A stretch of DNA of 64,000 nt from Salibacterium salarium (GCF_030813635.1 NZ_JAUSUM010000002.1:806001-870000); one strand, 5' to 3'. Positions 53,170 to 62,426 are shown, numbered from the stretch's first letter. Translations and numbers: made by a program. Notes: generated by a model not told the origin, from the letters alone.

Positions 53170-54065
53170 TAAACACCATCTCCTCTCACGATAGCCATAG
53201 GATAGCGAATGACAACACCGCCGCAACGTTCTTCAACAGGGACCTTGTAATTTGGATATTTATATTCTTGTTCGTGTCTAGTAAGATCCATCGGAACAAG
53301 CAATTGGACTACTTCTGTAGAGCTGTCAAAAACAAGAAAGCAATCCTCGTCACTGTCGCCTTGTTCTTCTAAGTCAGATGTACTCTGAATAGTTGAGAAC
53401 CAGCCCTGATTTTGAATGTACTGACGAACGGTTTGACCGGTGTATTGGTTGTACTCTTTTTCCAGTTCTTCAAGTGCATCTGGAGTTACAACTAGTGTAT
53501 CTGCATTATGTCCTGGTAGTCGATTTACTTTGGATCGAGCTTGTCGCAGATCTGCAACAATTTCCTTACCGCTTTTATCAGCCCATTGTGTTGAATCACC
53601 TGCTTCATTCTGATCTAGTGCTGATGTTTGAATCCCTTCTGCATTCGTAAAACCAAGAATGTTATAGGTTTCATCCCCGGACCATGCCAAACGATTTTCT
53701 TTTTCTGCCACAGCACGGCGAGCCGTTGCCGCTTTTGTAGCTTCAATAGGTTGATTGGCCATACGTGCTTGACGTAATTCTTGCATGGATACACGAAAAG
53801 CAGCTGCAATCGAATAAATGTGTACAGTGTGGCGACGCATATCAGCATCTACCAATGGAACGTCATCTGCACCAGAAGCAAGAATCTTAGCAACACCAGT
53901 ACGAGTCATTACGTCATAGCTATAGGTCTCTGCTCCGTCTGGGACATCACTTTTTACATTAACAAGCGTTCGGGCAATCAGTTCCTCACGTTTCGGTTCA
54001 TAAATGGTGTTGTCTACAGCTTCCAGGTCTTCTGGACGCATCATAGCATCATATTTCATCGTCAT
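53169..54065 (-). CDS. Major capsid protein (DUF2184-like)
   Basis: 298-aa HK97-fold capsid protein. YDVMTRTGVAKILASGADDVPLVDADM, AAAFRVSMQELRQARMANQPIEATKAATARRAVAEKENRLAWSGDETYNILGFTN and the C-terminal VEERCGGVVIRYPMAIVRGDGV match the DUF2184/encapsulin-like family used by this portal and protease set. ATG 54065 after GAAGGAGTGG. Confidence 0.92.
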   Translation of the reverse strand: MTMKYDAMMRPEDLEAVDNTIYEPKREELIARTLVNVKSDVPDGAETYSYDVMTRTGVAKILASGADDVPLVDADMRRHTVHIYSIAAAFRVSMQELRQARMANQPIEATKAATARRAVAEKENRLAWSGDETYNILGFTNAEGIQTSALDQNEAGDSTQWADKSGKEIVADLRQARSKVNRLPGHNADTLVVTPDALEELEKEYNQYTGQTVRQYIQNQGWFSTIQSTSDLEEQGDSDEDCFLVFDSSTEVVQLLVPMDLTRHEQEYKYPNYKVPVEERCGGVVIRYPMAIVRGDGV

Positions 54066-54088
54066 TTCTCATCCACTCCTTCTTTTAA

Positions 54089-54562
54089 TTATGCCGGCAA
54101 GTTCATTTCTAGTTTGACGAGTTCCCCGCTGTTTGCAGAGGACTTAAAGGCTGCACCGTTTAGACGGGTGCCTACGGTAGAACTGTCCTCTTGCTCAGAA
54201 GCACGGAAGTTACCTGTGTCGTTATCCACATACACCGAGTCGCCAGCAACTACATCTTCAACAACCTCTACCCAAACCGTACCTTGCCGGATTACTGCTG
54301 TCGGTTCGTTTTCTTCATATTTTTTATCATCCGAATTGTCTTCTGTGTAGTCAGAATACTCGCGCGCCAGCGTAACCCCGAAAGGAGTACCGCCTGCAAA
54401 GGTAGTAACCCTTGTCCCTTCTGCCCCCGTCAGTTCAACTGCCATTCCATAATCAATATTCGCATCAGCCGCCTTAGTGTCAGCGCGGTAATCTTGATAT
54501 TCAGCTAGCTTACCTTTAGACGCTGCTGGTTCCATGTACTTGTTATATTCTGTAATTGCCAT
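54089..54562 (-). CDS. Head decoration / structural protein
   Basis: 157-aa protein just upstream of the capsid gene: YNKYMEPAASKGKLAEYQDYRADTKAADANIDYGMAVELTG and GTVWVEVVEDVVAGDSVYVDNDTGNFRASEQE. It resembles DUF2190-like decoration proteins. Confidence 0.8.
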   Translation of the reverse strand: MAITEYNKYMEPAASKGKLAEYQDYRADTKAADANIDYGMAVELTGAEGTRVTTFAGGTPFGVTLAREYSDYTEDNSDDKKYEENEPTAVIRQGTVWVEVVEDVVAGDSVYVDNDTGNFRASEQEDSSTVGTRLNGAAFKSSANSGELVKLEMNLPA

Positions 54563-54582
54563 GTTTCATCATCCTCCTTCTA

Positions 54583-55110
54583 TTACTTAGAATCTCGTAG
54601 GTTCAACCGTTGTTGGCGCTTCTCATCAAGCTTGTCATTTGTACTGGTTTTAGTGAACTTCATGTTATTTTGACCAGTAGCCGGTTGTGCTGTGTCTTTG
54701 AGAAACGTCATTGTTGCATCATACCGAGCATTAACGTACTCCTCTGATTTCTCTTTGGCATCAAACCTCTCATCTTGTCCTTGAATGACAGCTACCTTGA
54801 TATCAGTATCGGTTTTGCCTTTATATTCGAAATCATCAGCCAGAAAATTCCGGGCTTCGTCAATTAAAGAAAGACGGGCTTCCACAGCGCTATCAATCGC
54901 GTCCTGTTTCGGCTCCGCCTTCTTAGCGTCTTCCAACTCTTTTTTCTTTTTATCCAATTCTGTTTTCTGAGCGTCGTAATTCGCTACTGTTGTGTCATGA
55001 TCTTTCTTAAGCTGGTCGTAGCTGTCAGCTTTCGCTTGTAAACCGTCCACCTTTGATTTCACTTCACTTGGCACTTCAAATTCTTTTTCGTCAATTTTAA
55101 GTTTAGGCAT
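54583..55110 (-). CDS. Nested in-frame scaffold protein, internal start
   Basis: Within the protease gene, GGAGGTGG (55125-55118) stands seven bases before an in-frame ATG (55110). Translation there gives a 175-aa product, MPKLKIDEKEFEVPSEV onward, consisting of the coiled-coil scaffold alone. This mirrors lambda C/Nu3. The bases of the ribosome site also encode the Gly-rich linker. Confidence 0.65.
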   Translation of the reverse strand: MPKLKIDEKEFEVPSEVKSKVDGLQAKADSYDQLKKDHDTTVANYDAQKTELDKKKKELEDAKKAEPKQDAIDSAVEARLSLIDEARNFLADDFEYKGKTDTDIKVAVIQGQDERFDAKEKSEEYVNARYDATMTFLKDTAQPATGQNNMKFTKTSTNDKLDEKRQQRLNLRDSK

Positions 55111-55680
55111 TGTCCCGCCACCTCCATTGTTATTTTTATTGCTATCGACTTGCCAGGCATCCGAGTCGCCCCTTATTGCTGCTTCTGGTCCAACTCTCCC
55201 CTTATCAACGATAGCAATATGATTCACGTCAACCTGTGTTTGCCTGTACTGGTACCGTTCCCCGTTGTAGTCCCCGTCTTCTGCTACAAGTTCTGTTTCA
55301 AAACCAAGACTTATTTCACGTTTTCCTTCTTCTCTGATCTTTCTTATAAGATCTTCATCAAAGACCGTAAATGCGACTTTGACACCACCATTACCTACGG
55401 CAGCATCATTGTGCGAGAATCCTTTCCCGTAAGCCTTTACGTTCTGTACTGTAACGGGTTCACGTGGGTGGTCATCAGTGACCGGCTTTGCATTACAACT
55501 CATTATCGTCTGGTCAGAAAATATATCCTCTGGATGTTTCAATTCGTACTGAACGGATCCATCCGAACGTTGGTATGGGTATACACCTGGTTTTGTTACG
55601 ACCGCACGAACGGTTAAATATCCTTCAGTTGATTCTTCATAATCTAAGACAAACGATCGATCATAGCGTAGGTGTCTCAC
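54583..55680 (-). CDS. Prohead protease (DUF2213) fused to scaffold
   Basis: 365 aa, GTG start at 55680. Residues 1-175 are DUF2213: RHLRYDRSFVLDYEESTEGYLTVRAVVTKPGVYPY, then NAKPVTDDHP and REISLGFETE, which could supply the catalytic His and Ser of an S78-type prohead protease (inference). Residues 190-365 form a scaffold-like, Lys/Glu/Asp-rich coiled-coil part. A Gly-rich linker (NNNGGGGT) joins them. Order matches protease-scaffold-capsid cassettes. Confidence 0.87.
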   Translation of the reverse strand: MRHLRYDRSFVLDYEESTEGYLTVRAVVTKPGVYPYQRSDGSVQYELKHPEDIFSDQTIMSCNAKPVTDDHPREPVTVQNVKAYGKGFSHNDAAVGNGGVKVAFTVFDEDLIRKIREEGKREISLGFETELVAEDGDYNGERYQYRQTQVDVNHIAIVDKGRVGPEAAIRGDSDAWQVDSNKNNNGGGGTMPKLKIDEKEFEVPSEVKSKVDGLQAKADSYDQLKKDHDTTVANYDAQKTELDKKKKELEDAKKAEPKQDAIDSAVEARLSLIDEARNFLADDFEYKGKTDTDIKVAVIQGQDERFDAKEKSEEYVNARYDATMTFLKDTAQPATGQNNMKFTKTSTNDKLDEKRQQRLNLRDSK

Positions 55681-55835
55681 TAATCACCACCCCCTTTCGT
55701 ATCCACTTTCTTACCAGCAGCAGGGGATTGAAAACTTTCGCCTTCTTCTGTCGGTCGCAAGTGCTTTTCTATTTTCTTGAGCGATTCCCCTATTTGCTTT
55801 AAATGCTTGTTCGTTTCTCGTTCTGCCACAGTCAT
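55680..55835 (-). CDS. Small phage protein between minor head and protease
   Basis: 51-aa helical protein, MTVAERETNKHLKQIGESLKKIEKHLRP, then EEGESFQSPAAGKK. Starts at ATG 55835 after AGAAAGGTGGTG; its TAG overlaps the GTG start of the protease gene. Function unknown. Confidence 0.75.
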   Translation of the reverse strand: MTVAERETNKHLKQIGESLKKIEKHLRPTEEGESFQSPAAGKKVDTKGGGD

Positions 55836-55845
55836 CACCACCTTT

Positions 55846-56637
55846 CTAATCAAAGTCAAAGAGCTCTTCTTCCAACGGTTCTGCTACACATCTGCAATTA
55901 AAATCGGTGCCGGGATAAAGACCATCAGCGCCTTTCTTCCAAGTGAACACTTTATCGTGTAGTTTTTCATGGGAGTCACGTACACGCTTATCATTTGCTG
56001 TTCGCCATCTAAAACGTTTCAATCCCATTTCTTCCTGTCGTTTCTTAGTCAAGTCGCCATAAATTGAACCTACTTGATCCCTAGCAATGAATTTAGCACG
56101 GCTCTTACTTACCCCAGACGTTCTTTTAATTTCAGAAACCATATCGTTCATTGATTTACCTCGACGAACCCCTTGAATGATAATCGTTTCAATTCGGTTA
56201 TGGTACTCACGGTCAATAGACCGGATATAACTGACATTCTCTTTAACAGCAGTGTTCATGAATGATTCAAGCCAACTGTTGTTTTCAATAGGATCCACGC
56301 CAATCACAGCTTGAAACTGTTCACGAAATCTCTCTTTCTGTCTACGGTTAAGAGCTCCCACAAACTCTTCTGCTAACTTTTCAATGATTGCAGCACCAAA
56401 TATCTCAGCGGCTGAATCCTCTATTTCTTCCAGTATGGCTTCAATCTCGGAAAGCTCGTCCTCATCCAACGTTAAGGAGTCATTGCGTTCCCGATAGGTA
56501 TGGATTAATGGCTTAATTTCATTCTTCCATTTCTCCCAGGTGAGCTTTCTGTTTTCATCAACCAACTTTTGGAGACGACGTGCATACTGAACAGCAACAG
56601 CGGTCGGGAATTGAGAATTAGGAACCGGCATCGCCAT
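55846..56637 (-). CDS. Phage minor head protein (Mu gpF / SPP1 gp7 type)
   Basis: 263-aa protein. The helical N-terminal two thirds include SGVSKSRAKFIARDQVGSIYGDLTKKRQEEMGLKRF. The C-terminal family signature is RWRTANDKRVRDSHEKLHDKVFTW...PGTDFNCRCVAEP. Overlaps the portal by 20 bases. Sits in the procapsid next to the portal. Confidence 0.92.
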   Translation of the reverse strand: MAMPVPNSQFPTAVAVQYARRLQKLVDENRKLTWEKWKNEIKPLIHTYRERNDSLTLDEDELSEIEAILEEIEDSAAEIFGAAIIEKLAEEFVGALNRRQKERFREQFQAVIGVDPIENNSWLESFMNTAVKENVSYIRSIDREYHNRIETIIIQGVRRGKSMNDMVSEIKRTSGVSKSRAKFIARDQVGSIYGDLTKKRQEEMGLKRFRWRTANDKRVRDSHEKLHDKVFTWKKGADGLYPGTDFNCRCVAEPLEEELFDFD

Positions 56638-57961
56638 TCGCTCCTTGTGCTTGCTGTATCATTTCGTTCACCTCTGCTGCTTCTTCCTCTGAATAGCCAA
56701 GCTCTCCCATCATCCCGTCCATGTTATAACGTTTTTCCCTAACTTCATCTGGCGTAATGACCATATTCTTGAGATAGATAGCATCTGTTTCAGCGGTCTT
56801 TTTGCGGATATCAGCATCTGTTTGATCGTCCAGTTTCCAAAGAGGATTAAACTTTATATTCCATTCGAAACTATCCGGGTCTATCTGGCCTCCTGCTTCA
56901 TCGCTAGCCCATAATAGTAAACGAACCAAGTACTCAATCTTAGGACGAATAAAATTCTCTTGAATGCCGGCAATCCGTGCGTAGTAGTTTAAACTGTCGT
57001 ACTGAGCACCGCTAATTGTGCCAGCTTGTTGACCTAACAAATGCGATTTCGGCATTCTAGCTGAACCAGATAAAAGCTCCCAAACAAAGTTTAGGAGCTG
57101 GTCAATACCTTGTACCTGAGTCGATTCTTTACTTAACGTTTCGTTCTGACCAATAAGAGCAAGTGCTTCCGTTCGAAACATAAAGTCGGTTAGCATTTGT
57201 GTTTCACGTAATTCTTCTTTGGTGAGCCCTTCTGCCTGATCAGAGCTAAACACTTTAAACGTATAGTCATACAAAATCTGCCCGACGGACCAAACCGATG
57301 TATCAAACACCGTAAGAATATCCCACATCGGCTCTAGCATCGGTTGGCCCCAGTGGTCATCTTCCAGCTTTTTGGACTGCATGTGTAATAGCCTAGAACG
57401 ATGAACTTGTCTCGACATTTCAGCAAGCATCCCGGAGGAATTGACTTGATAAAATTCAACGTCGCCGTAATTCGGATGGAACGGGTCGTCTAACACTTCA
57501 AACTTTGTGATTTTGTTGCTGCTGAACCCATGCAGATAATCAATTTTTCTAAGCTTATTCACATTTAAAGGATCCTGCAGCTCCCAGTTTCCTGTTTCTG
57601 CTGAACCAATAGATACAAATCCATCCCCACGCAGGCGGTCAAAACCTACCATCTTTTCAAAAGCCTCTTGCGCTTTCAATTTCTGTAGCTTTTGTTCCAA
57701 TCCCCGCGCCAACTTTTCATTTTCCATTTCTATTGTGATCCACTCTCTTGTGCAATCCTCAGCAGGAATATCAATGATGTTCTGCACGATTTGATTGTTC
57801 GCGTACATGCGCGTTATCTCTTCCTGGCTGACGTAACGACGACCACTTGGCTTTTGTTTAGTGAGTGGATCACGATGCCCCGCTTTACCACCACCGGCCA
57901 TGAAGTCGTTCTTATATTCTTTTGCGCGGTCGAATGTGGTTCTTTTTGTCATCGCAGTCAC
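56618..57961 (-). CDS. Phage portal protein (DUF1073)
   Basis: 447-aa portal subunit of the DUF1073 type: VSQEEITRMYANNQIVQNIIDIPAEDCTREWITIE near residue 42, VGFDRLRGDGFVSIG, SRLLHMQSKKLEDDHWGQPMLEPMWD, and LLGQQAGTISGAQYDSLNYYARIAGIQENFIRP. Forms the dodecameric DNA gate. Five bases after terL. Confidence 0.92.
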   Translation of the reverse strand: MTAMTKRTTFDRAKEYKNDFMAGGGKAGHRDPLTKQKPSGRRYVSQEEITRMYANNQIVQNIIDIPAEDCTREWITIEMENEKLARGLEQKLQKLKAQEAFEKMVGFDRLRGDGFVSIGSAETGNWELQDPLNVNKLRKIDYLHGFSSNKITKFEVLDDPFHPNYGDVEFYQVNSSGMLAEMSRQVHRSRLLHMQSKKLEDDHWGQPMLEPMWDILTVFDTSVWSVGQILYDYTFKVFSSDQAEGLTKEELRETQMLTDFMFRTEALALIGQNETLSKESTQVQGIDQLLNFVWELLSGSARMPKSHLLGQQAGTISGAQYDSLNYYARIAGIQENFIRPKIEYLVRLLLWASDEAGGQIDPDSFEWNIKFNPLWKLDDQTDADIRKKTAETDAIYLKNMVITPDEVREKRYNMDGMMGELGYSEEEAAEVNEMIQQAQGANGDAGS

Positions 57962-57966
57962 TCACC

Positions 57967-59265
57967 TTAAGCTAAGTTTTTGTACCGTTCTTTTAGAGAT
58001 TTTTTACCGCGTCCGTAAATTATTGTGTTTACAAAGTATCTATCAGCGTCCATATGATGGTCATTGGCTTTGATGGGCTTATCTTCGCCACGGTTGCCTG
58101 CTTTTTCATCCCAAATATAGGAGGAGAACTCACGAAATGTTTCTTTACAAGACTCATCATAATAAATTTCGCCTTCTCTTAATGCGTTGGCCATGTTTTG
58201 AATACCTTCCAGCACCTCGTTCTTAGCTTCAATGACACGAAAGCGATTGTTCTTTAATAACGCGATAAACGGTGTAGCGCTTGGGTCCACCACAACTCCT
58301 GTTACTCGAATATCGGACGTGAAAGTCAGCAAGTCATCCAGATAATCCTGTGGCGTTTTCTGTTTGTTTTCTTTACGACCATCGTAGTGATACTCCCGCA
58401 GCTTATACCAAACACCCAAACGTAAACCCCACAAGCCAAAAGCTGTGGGGTTCTGCGTGCCGTAGTCGGCAGATACATAATATTTATCAAAACGTTTAAA
58501 GTTCACTTTCATAGCATGTTGCTTCTTATCAAACATGTCGAAAATAACGCCTTCAGCAAGCACCCACAGGCCAAGAATAAAGCGTTCATAAAAGACGCCG
58601 CTGAACATGCGTTTATATCTGGCTATGGTTCCTTTATCCAAAGACGGGTTATCCTCCATCCGAAAATGAAGGTGGACGAGTCGTTTTTCTTCTAAATTAT
58701 CCAAGTAATTTTCTTTGAACCAGTGATAAGGCGATTCAGGGTTACAGTTGTACCAGAACTTAGAGCCACCAACAGAACACCGTGCTTCAGCTTGATTAAC
58801 AAAAGAATCTGGCATGAGTGCTACTTCATCGAAAAACATCCCTGCCAGTGTGATACCTTGAATCAAGTCCTGGCTGCCTTCGTCCTTACCGCCAAAAATG
58901 TAAAAGTAATTGGTTTTGCCTTTGTAGCTGATGGTCATGAAGTTGTCGGCACGATGATCTTTGACACGATATCCTCTGGACTTGAGCATTCGTTTTAAAG
59001 GTCGGATAACGTTACGGCGGAATGAACCAATTGTTTTACCGGCCATGCCTAAGTTCTGGTCATTAAAGCTTTCCATCCCCCACATAACATAAGAGAGTGA
59101 CATCACAACCGTTTTGCCGGCACGCACTGAACCATCGCAGATAATGCCATCTTTATCCTTCACTGGCGACTTATAGTGCCACCACGTCAGGACCTTCTTT
59201 TGTTTCTTCGAAAACGGCTCAAATTTGAATAATGCGGGCTTTTTTTTAGTCTCCGTTGTCGTCAT
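57967..59265 (-). CDS. terL: Terminase large subunit
   Basis: 432-aa packaging motor. ATPase domain with Walker [17 protein letters not shown] near residue 47 and Walker [15 protein letters not shown] near 145. C-terminal RNase H-like nuclease domain has [18 protein letters not shown] (about 268), VVVDPSA (about 330) and the acidic [10 protein letters not shown] (about 406). PBSX/phage_terminase_3 type. ATG 59265 follows GAGGTGTGGGACG and overlaps terS by 20 bases. Confidence 0.94.
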   Translation of the reverse strand: MTTTETKKKPALFKFEPFSKKQKKVLTWWHYKSPVKDKDGIICDGSVRAGKTVVMSLSYVMWGMESFNDQNLGMAGKTIGSFRRNVIRPLKRMLKSRGYRVKDHRADNFMTISYKGKTNYFYIFGGKDEGSQDLIQGITLAGMFFDEVALMPDSFVNQAEARCSVGGSKFWYNCNPESPYHWFKENYLDNLEEKRLVHLHFRMEDNPSLDKGTIARYKRMFSGVFYERFILGLWVLAEGVIFDMFDKKQHAMKVNFKRFDKYYVSADYGTQNPTAFGLWGLRLGVWYKLREYHYDGRKENKQKTPQDYLDDLLTFTSDIRVTGVVVDPSATPFIALLKNNRFRVIEAKNEVLEGIQNMANALREGEIYYDESCKETFREFSSYIWDEKAGNRGEDKPIKANDHHMDADRYFVNTIIYGRGKKSLKERYKNLA

Positions 59266-59932
59266 CGTCCCACACCTCTTCAACCGTATCTCCTAGGGCA
59301 TCGATGAATCCATCATCTTCGTACTCCCCTTCATCCACATTGGCTTTTGCTTTATCAAGTTCCATTTTTTCTTTAGATAAGTCTAGCTTTTCTTTTTCGA
59401 TATATAGCTTGTTGACCTGCCCTTCTAGCCTGGAAACCAACTCTATACCTTTTTGAATAGATTCTTCGTAAAAATCATCCTGGAGACGGTAATGATCCAC
59501 GCCATCCTTAGTTGACGAAATTCCTATCATTCTCTTATTCTCTTGCTCCCTTACCAATCGAGCCACTTTATATCGGGCAAGTTGTAATTCCTGTTCTATA
59601 CCCTGGATCTCTCCAGACAATAAAAAAAGCTGTTGATCCTCTTCAGAAAGATTATCAACAACTATGGTTTCATATAGCCCGTGCGTAACTGCGTTTTTGT
59701 TTGATTCGGGAGCAGAACCGCCACTGTTACCTGCAGCGTTTTTATTGCCAGGTGGCGCCCCTTTTTTTGTGTGCACACTTTTTTCTTTGGGTGCACCCTT
59801 TTCTCTGGTCCACCCATATCGCCTTTTCCATGACTTCACGGTATTAATCGTGACGTCATATTTTTTAGCGATCTCTTTATATTTCAGGCCTTTTACGTAA
59901 TCCTTCTCTGCTTGGACATGTTTTTCTGGCAC
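59246..59932 (-). CDS. terS: Terminase small subunit
   Basis: 228-aa DNA-binding subunit (YqaS/XtmA type). N-terminal helix-turn-helix [25 protein letters not shown] (about 18-42). A Gly/Asn/Ser linker and [23 protein letters not shown] follow, then a long coiled coil (about 95-200). Start GTG. Recognises the packaging site. Confidence 0.92.
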   Translation of the reverse strand: MPEKHVQAEKDYVKGLKYKEIAKKYDVTINTVKSWKRRYGWTREKGAPKEKSVHTKKGAPPGNKNAAGNSGGSAPESNKNAVTHGLYETIVVDNLSEEDQQLFLLSGEIQGIEQELQLARYKVARLVREQENKRMIGISSTKDGVDHYRLQDDFYEESIQKGIELVSRLEGQVNKLYIEKEKLDLSKEKMELDKAKANVDEGEYEDDGFIDALGDTVEEVWDDDDNGD

Positions 59933-60066
59933 CTCACATCACCTGCCACCTCCACTTATTTGTGTTTGTTTCGGAAAACATACTTCGGAAGCCTATCAGC
60001 ATCGTTTGTAGCTTCTATTAAAAATGTGCTACTGTTAATGAAACTCATATATAAAGGAGGAGGAAC

Positions 60067-60288
60067 ATGGATCCATTAACACCTCATGGTAATTCCATTC
60101 ACACCAATGAGGAATTTGAACGCCATTGGGCTTTGGAAATTCCTATTGCTGTTGCAAATCCAGATTTCCCAGACGATATAATGGCCTCTGGTCTCATCGA
60201 ATGGTTCAATGGAGACCTTGTTAAATTGAAGGAATACGACCTACCGAAAAATCGAAACGAACTATTATTTATATCTTCGATTGAATAA
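60067..60288 (+). CDS. Hypothetical phage protein, plus strand
   Basis: 73-aa acidic protein, EEFERHWALEIPIAVANPDFPDDIMASGLIEWFNGDLVKLKEYDLPKN. Strong AAAGGAGGAGG ribosome site and its own terminator. Transcribed against the late operon, so expression is probably lysogenic or early. Family not recognised. Confidence 0.75.
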   Translation: MDPLTPHGNSIHTNEEFERHWALEIPIAVANPDFPDDIMASGLIEWFNGDLVKLKEYDLPKNRNELLFISSIE

Positions 60289-60289
60289 A

Positions 60290-60316
60290 GCGCCGCATTT
60301 CGCGGCTCTTTTTTTT
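60290..60316 (+). terminator. Terminator of the plus-strand gene at 60 kb
   Basis: GCCGC / GCGGC stem with ATTTC loop and a run of eight T, directly after the stop. Confidence 0.85.
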
Positions 60317-60342
60317 ATAAAAAAGCACCCCGTAGGATGCTT
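60317..60342 (-). terminator. Terminator of the minus-strand gene at 60.4 kb
   Basis: AAGCATCC / GGGTGCTT stem with one mismatch and TTTTTTAT on the minus strand, 18 bases after the 135-aa gene. Back to back with the plus-strand terminator. Confidence 0.8.
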
Positions 60343-60360
60343 CAATCAGATTAAGTAGCT

Positions 60361-60768
60361 CTAATTACCTTGATATAAATTTTTTGCCAACTCTTTAGTT
60401 ATATCTTTTATTTTTTGAGATTGTTGTATTTCTAGTTGTTGTATTAAATTGATTTCTCCGCTTTTCATAGTATCCACACCAAACTTCATGGTCTTCTCCT
60501 CTATGTAATCGACATACTTTTGATAAGCTTCGCGGAGTTCTTGTCCTTTTTCTTCAGCTCCCTCTGGTATCTCCAAATCGTTAATACGACTTTGAATTAC
60601 CCTGAAATCATCAACTATTAATAACCACCCTTTTTTAAACTCTTGTAGATCCTCTTCTGTTTTGAAATTGGGCGATTCCCCATACTCACCATACCTATCA
60701 GCAGCTTCAATAATTTGATCAGCATATAACCGTATTTTTTTAATATATTCATTTTTACTAATAGTCAT
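60361..60768 (-). CDS. Hypothetical helical phage protein
   Basis: 135-aa predicted all-helical, soluble, charged protein (YIKKIRLYADQIIEAADRYGEYGE, RINDLEIPEGAEEKGQELREAYQKYVDYIEEKT). No known family. ATG 60768 after GAGGAGGGATG. It follows the small membrane gene by 74 bases and shares its direction. Confidence 0.7.
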   Translation of the reverse strand: MTISKNEYIKKIRLYADQIIEAADRYGEYGESPNFKTEEDLQEFKKGWLLIVDDFRVIQSRINDLEIPEGAEEKGQELREAYQKYVDYIEEKTMKFGVDTMKSGEINLIQQLEIQQSQKIKDITKELAKNLYQGN

Positions 60769-60842
60769 ATCATCCCTCCTCTTGATAATTTCTAAGGAGA
60801 AAGGCATGATTCCTTCATCATTCTTTCGTCAATTATCGACAA

Positions 60843-61046
60843 TTACATAAATACTTGGAACCAGTAAAAGCCCGCAACTAGTGCAGCTACTGAGCTCAAG
60901 CTACCTGAAATTCGAGAGGGGACCTTGCAAACTCTTAAAATATAACCAATTATTATTCCCACTGCTATCATAGTAAACGCTAATGCTCCGAACTGAAGAG
61001 CAAGATTATCAATCACTGATGTATCAAATTCTGATAAATCTAACAT
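60843..61046 (-). CDS. Small two-span membrane protein
   Basis: 67-aa protein with two membrane segments (LAFTMIAVGIIIGYILRV and LSSVAALVAGFYWFQVFM) split by CKVPSRISGS, like a holin or small inner-membrane toxin in size. ATG 61046 follows CAGGAGGTG. Role unknown. Confidence 0.68.
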   Translation of the reverse strand: MLDLSEFDTSVIDNLALQFGALAFTMIAVGIIIGYILRVCKVPSRISGSLSSVAALVAGFYWFQVFM

Positions 61047-61172
61047 AATAGCACCTCCTGTTCTACAATAACAATTCGACAAAAGGTACTATTTTCCTGC
61101 TTTTTTAGTTTCAGGAAAAGGAAAAACCTCCCTTTGTGTTGAAGTGTGTCTTATAAGAAGGGAGGTGAAAGA

Positions 61173-61370
61173 ATGAAAGCATATGTTATAAATCATAACC
61201 CGGCAAGCAAAGAAATTCATCGTAGAGATCATTTAACAGATAATTGTCAGATTCGAGAAATTAAAGACAAAGAAGAAACGGACGATTATAATAAAGTATA
61301 TCGTCTACTTAAACCTCGCGGTTCTTACAACGGCTGTTACTATTGTTACCGTAATCAGCATACCGATTGA
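61173..61370 (+). CDS. Small Cys-rich phage protein, plus strand
   Basis: 65-aa protein, MKAYVINHNPASKEIHRRDHLTDNCQIREI and CYYCYRNQHTD: a C-terminal CYYC pair that could bind metal. GGGAGGTG ribosome site. Its 3' end overlaps the convergent gene at 61355 by 16 bases. Family not recognised. Confidence 0.7.
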   Translation: MKAYVINHNPASKEIHRRDHLTDNCQIREIKDKEETDDYNKVYRLLKPRGSYNGCYYCYRNQHTD

Positions 61371-61816
61371 TTTTTTTTAAGAGGGCCATCAAGGCTCTCT
61401 TTTTTTATAACCCCTATATTTTTTTCTAGCGGCAGTTGATTAATTCGATGCCATTCTTCGCAATCCTGCTTTGTTATGCATCCTGTTTTAAGAGGCATCT
61501 GCCAAACACCACCGCTTATCCCATCTGCGTAATAATATGGATAAGGGTTGTATCCTGAGTGTCTTGCTAATTGAACACTCTTTTTTTGAATCAAAGCAAC
61601 TGGCGGATCAGCACGGCTTTTCCAAATGCCGAAGGCGTTTTCCCACTCCACATTTTCCCCTGCCGTACCGTGATTACAGCAACACCCTAACGTAATAATG
61701 CCTTGATCATTTAGTTGCTGAATTTCATCGGATATACAAGCATCTACAAATACCTCTGTATTGCTCTGATCAGGATTGATTACATACACTTTTTTATATA
61801 CACCATATAAACACAT
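61355..61816 (-). CDS. Cys-rich phage protein of unknown function
   Basis: 153-aa protein: MCLYGVYKKVYVINPDQSNTEVFVDACISDEIQQLNDQGIITLGCCCNHG in the first third, with a CCCNH cluster near residue 45, then WQMPLKTGCITKQDCEEW. Looks like a metal-binding small protein seen in Firmicutes phages; function unknown. ATG 61816 follows GAGGTG. Confidence 0.75.
   Translation of the reverse strand: MCLYGVYKKVYVINPDQSNTEVFVDACISDEIQQLNDQGIITLGCCCNHGTAGENVEWENAFGIWKSRADPPVALIQKKSVQLARHSGYNPYPYYYADGISGGVWQMPLKTGCITKQDCEEWHRINQLPLEKNIGVIKKESLDGPLKKNQSVC
61379..61404. terminator. Bidirectional terminator near 61.4 kb
   Basis: GAGGGCC / GGCTCTC stem with ATCAA loop and T-run on plus, A-run mirrored on minus. 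It lies within the last codons of the minus-strand gene at 61355. Confidence 0.75.
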
Positions 61817-61969
61817 ATTGATCACCTCAATTCATTAATATGCCCGAGGAGAACAGAAAATTATGAGCGAAACCTGTAATGAATTTCCGCTCCGTTCCTG
61901 CCTCCTATTCTACACGAGAGGATTTTCATTTTCATAATCCGTCAATCTCTGTCAAGCGTGTCAATCAAG

Positions 61970-62413
61970 TCAATCGTTCAAATACATGATGACGGCTAAC
62001 TTACGAACAGCACTCTCTTTAATTTCGAACGTAGCTTGTCTACTAATACTGAGAACTTGACCGGTTGCGCGAAGAGTCACTTTATCCATACACCCTTCTA
62101 TAATCAAGCGTTCTCGTTCGTCGTCTAATTGGGATACCGCATTCTCTAATCGCTTAATTTTCTCTAGGAAGCGCCGGTTGCGTTCTTCCACACGCATTTT
62201 CTTTTGAACTTCTCCGTAGGTTGGATCGCTAATTTCATCAGGCTTTGGCATTGTAGAATCATCGCCGTATTGAGAAATCTGAGCAGCAGCCTCGAATTGT
62301 TCGGCTTCCATTTGACTAACTTTACGAGACATCCAGTAATAGTTATTAATGTCCTTATTAACCTTACGGATAGCTTCGATGGTTGTTTCCACATCATTTA
62401 TAGTTGCTGGCAT
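61970..62413 (-). CDS. ArpU-like phage late transcription regulator
   Basis: 147-aa protein. Helical middle with KRLENAVSQLDDERERLIIEGCMDKVTLRATGQVLSISRQATFEIKESAVRKLAVIMYL at the C-terminus, a sigma-region-4-like helix-turn-helix as in ArpU/late regulators. Located just before the packaging genes, as these regulators are. ATG 62413 after GGGGGAGTGG; the frame runs to 62464 through the next small gene. Confidence 0.75.
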   Translation of the reverse strand: MPATINDVETTIEAIRKVNKDINNYYWMSRKVSQMEAEQFEAAAQISQYGDDSTMPKPDEISDPTYGEVQKKMRVEERNRRFLEKIKRLENAVSQLDDERERLIIEGCMDKVTLRATGQVLSISRQATFEIKESAVRKLAVIMYLND

Positions 62414-62426
62414 TCGCCACTCCCCC

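Noticed and set aside
53781-54350. 189-aa plus-strand ORF
   Set aside because: Antisense to capsid and decoration genes, with low-complexity Ser/Thr composition expected of a shadow frame.
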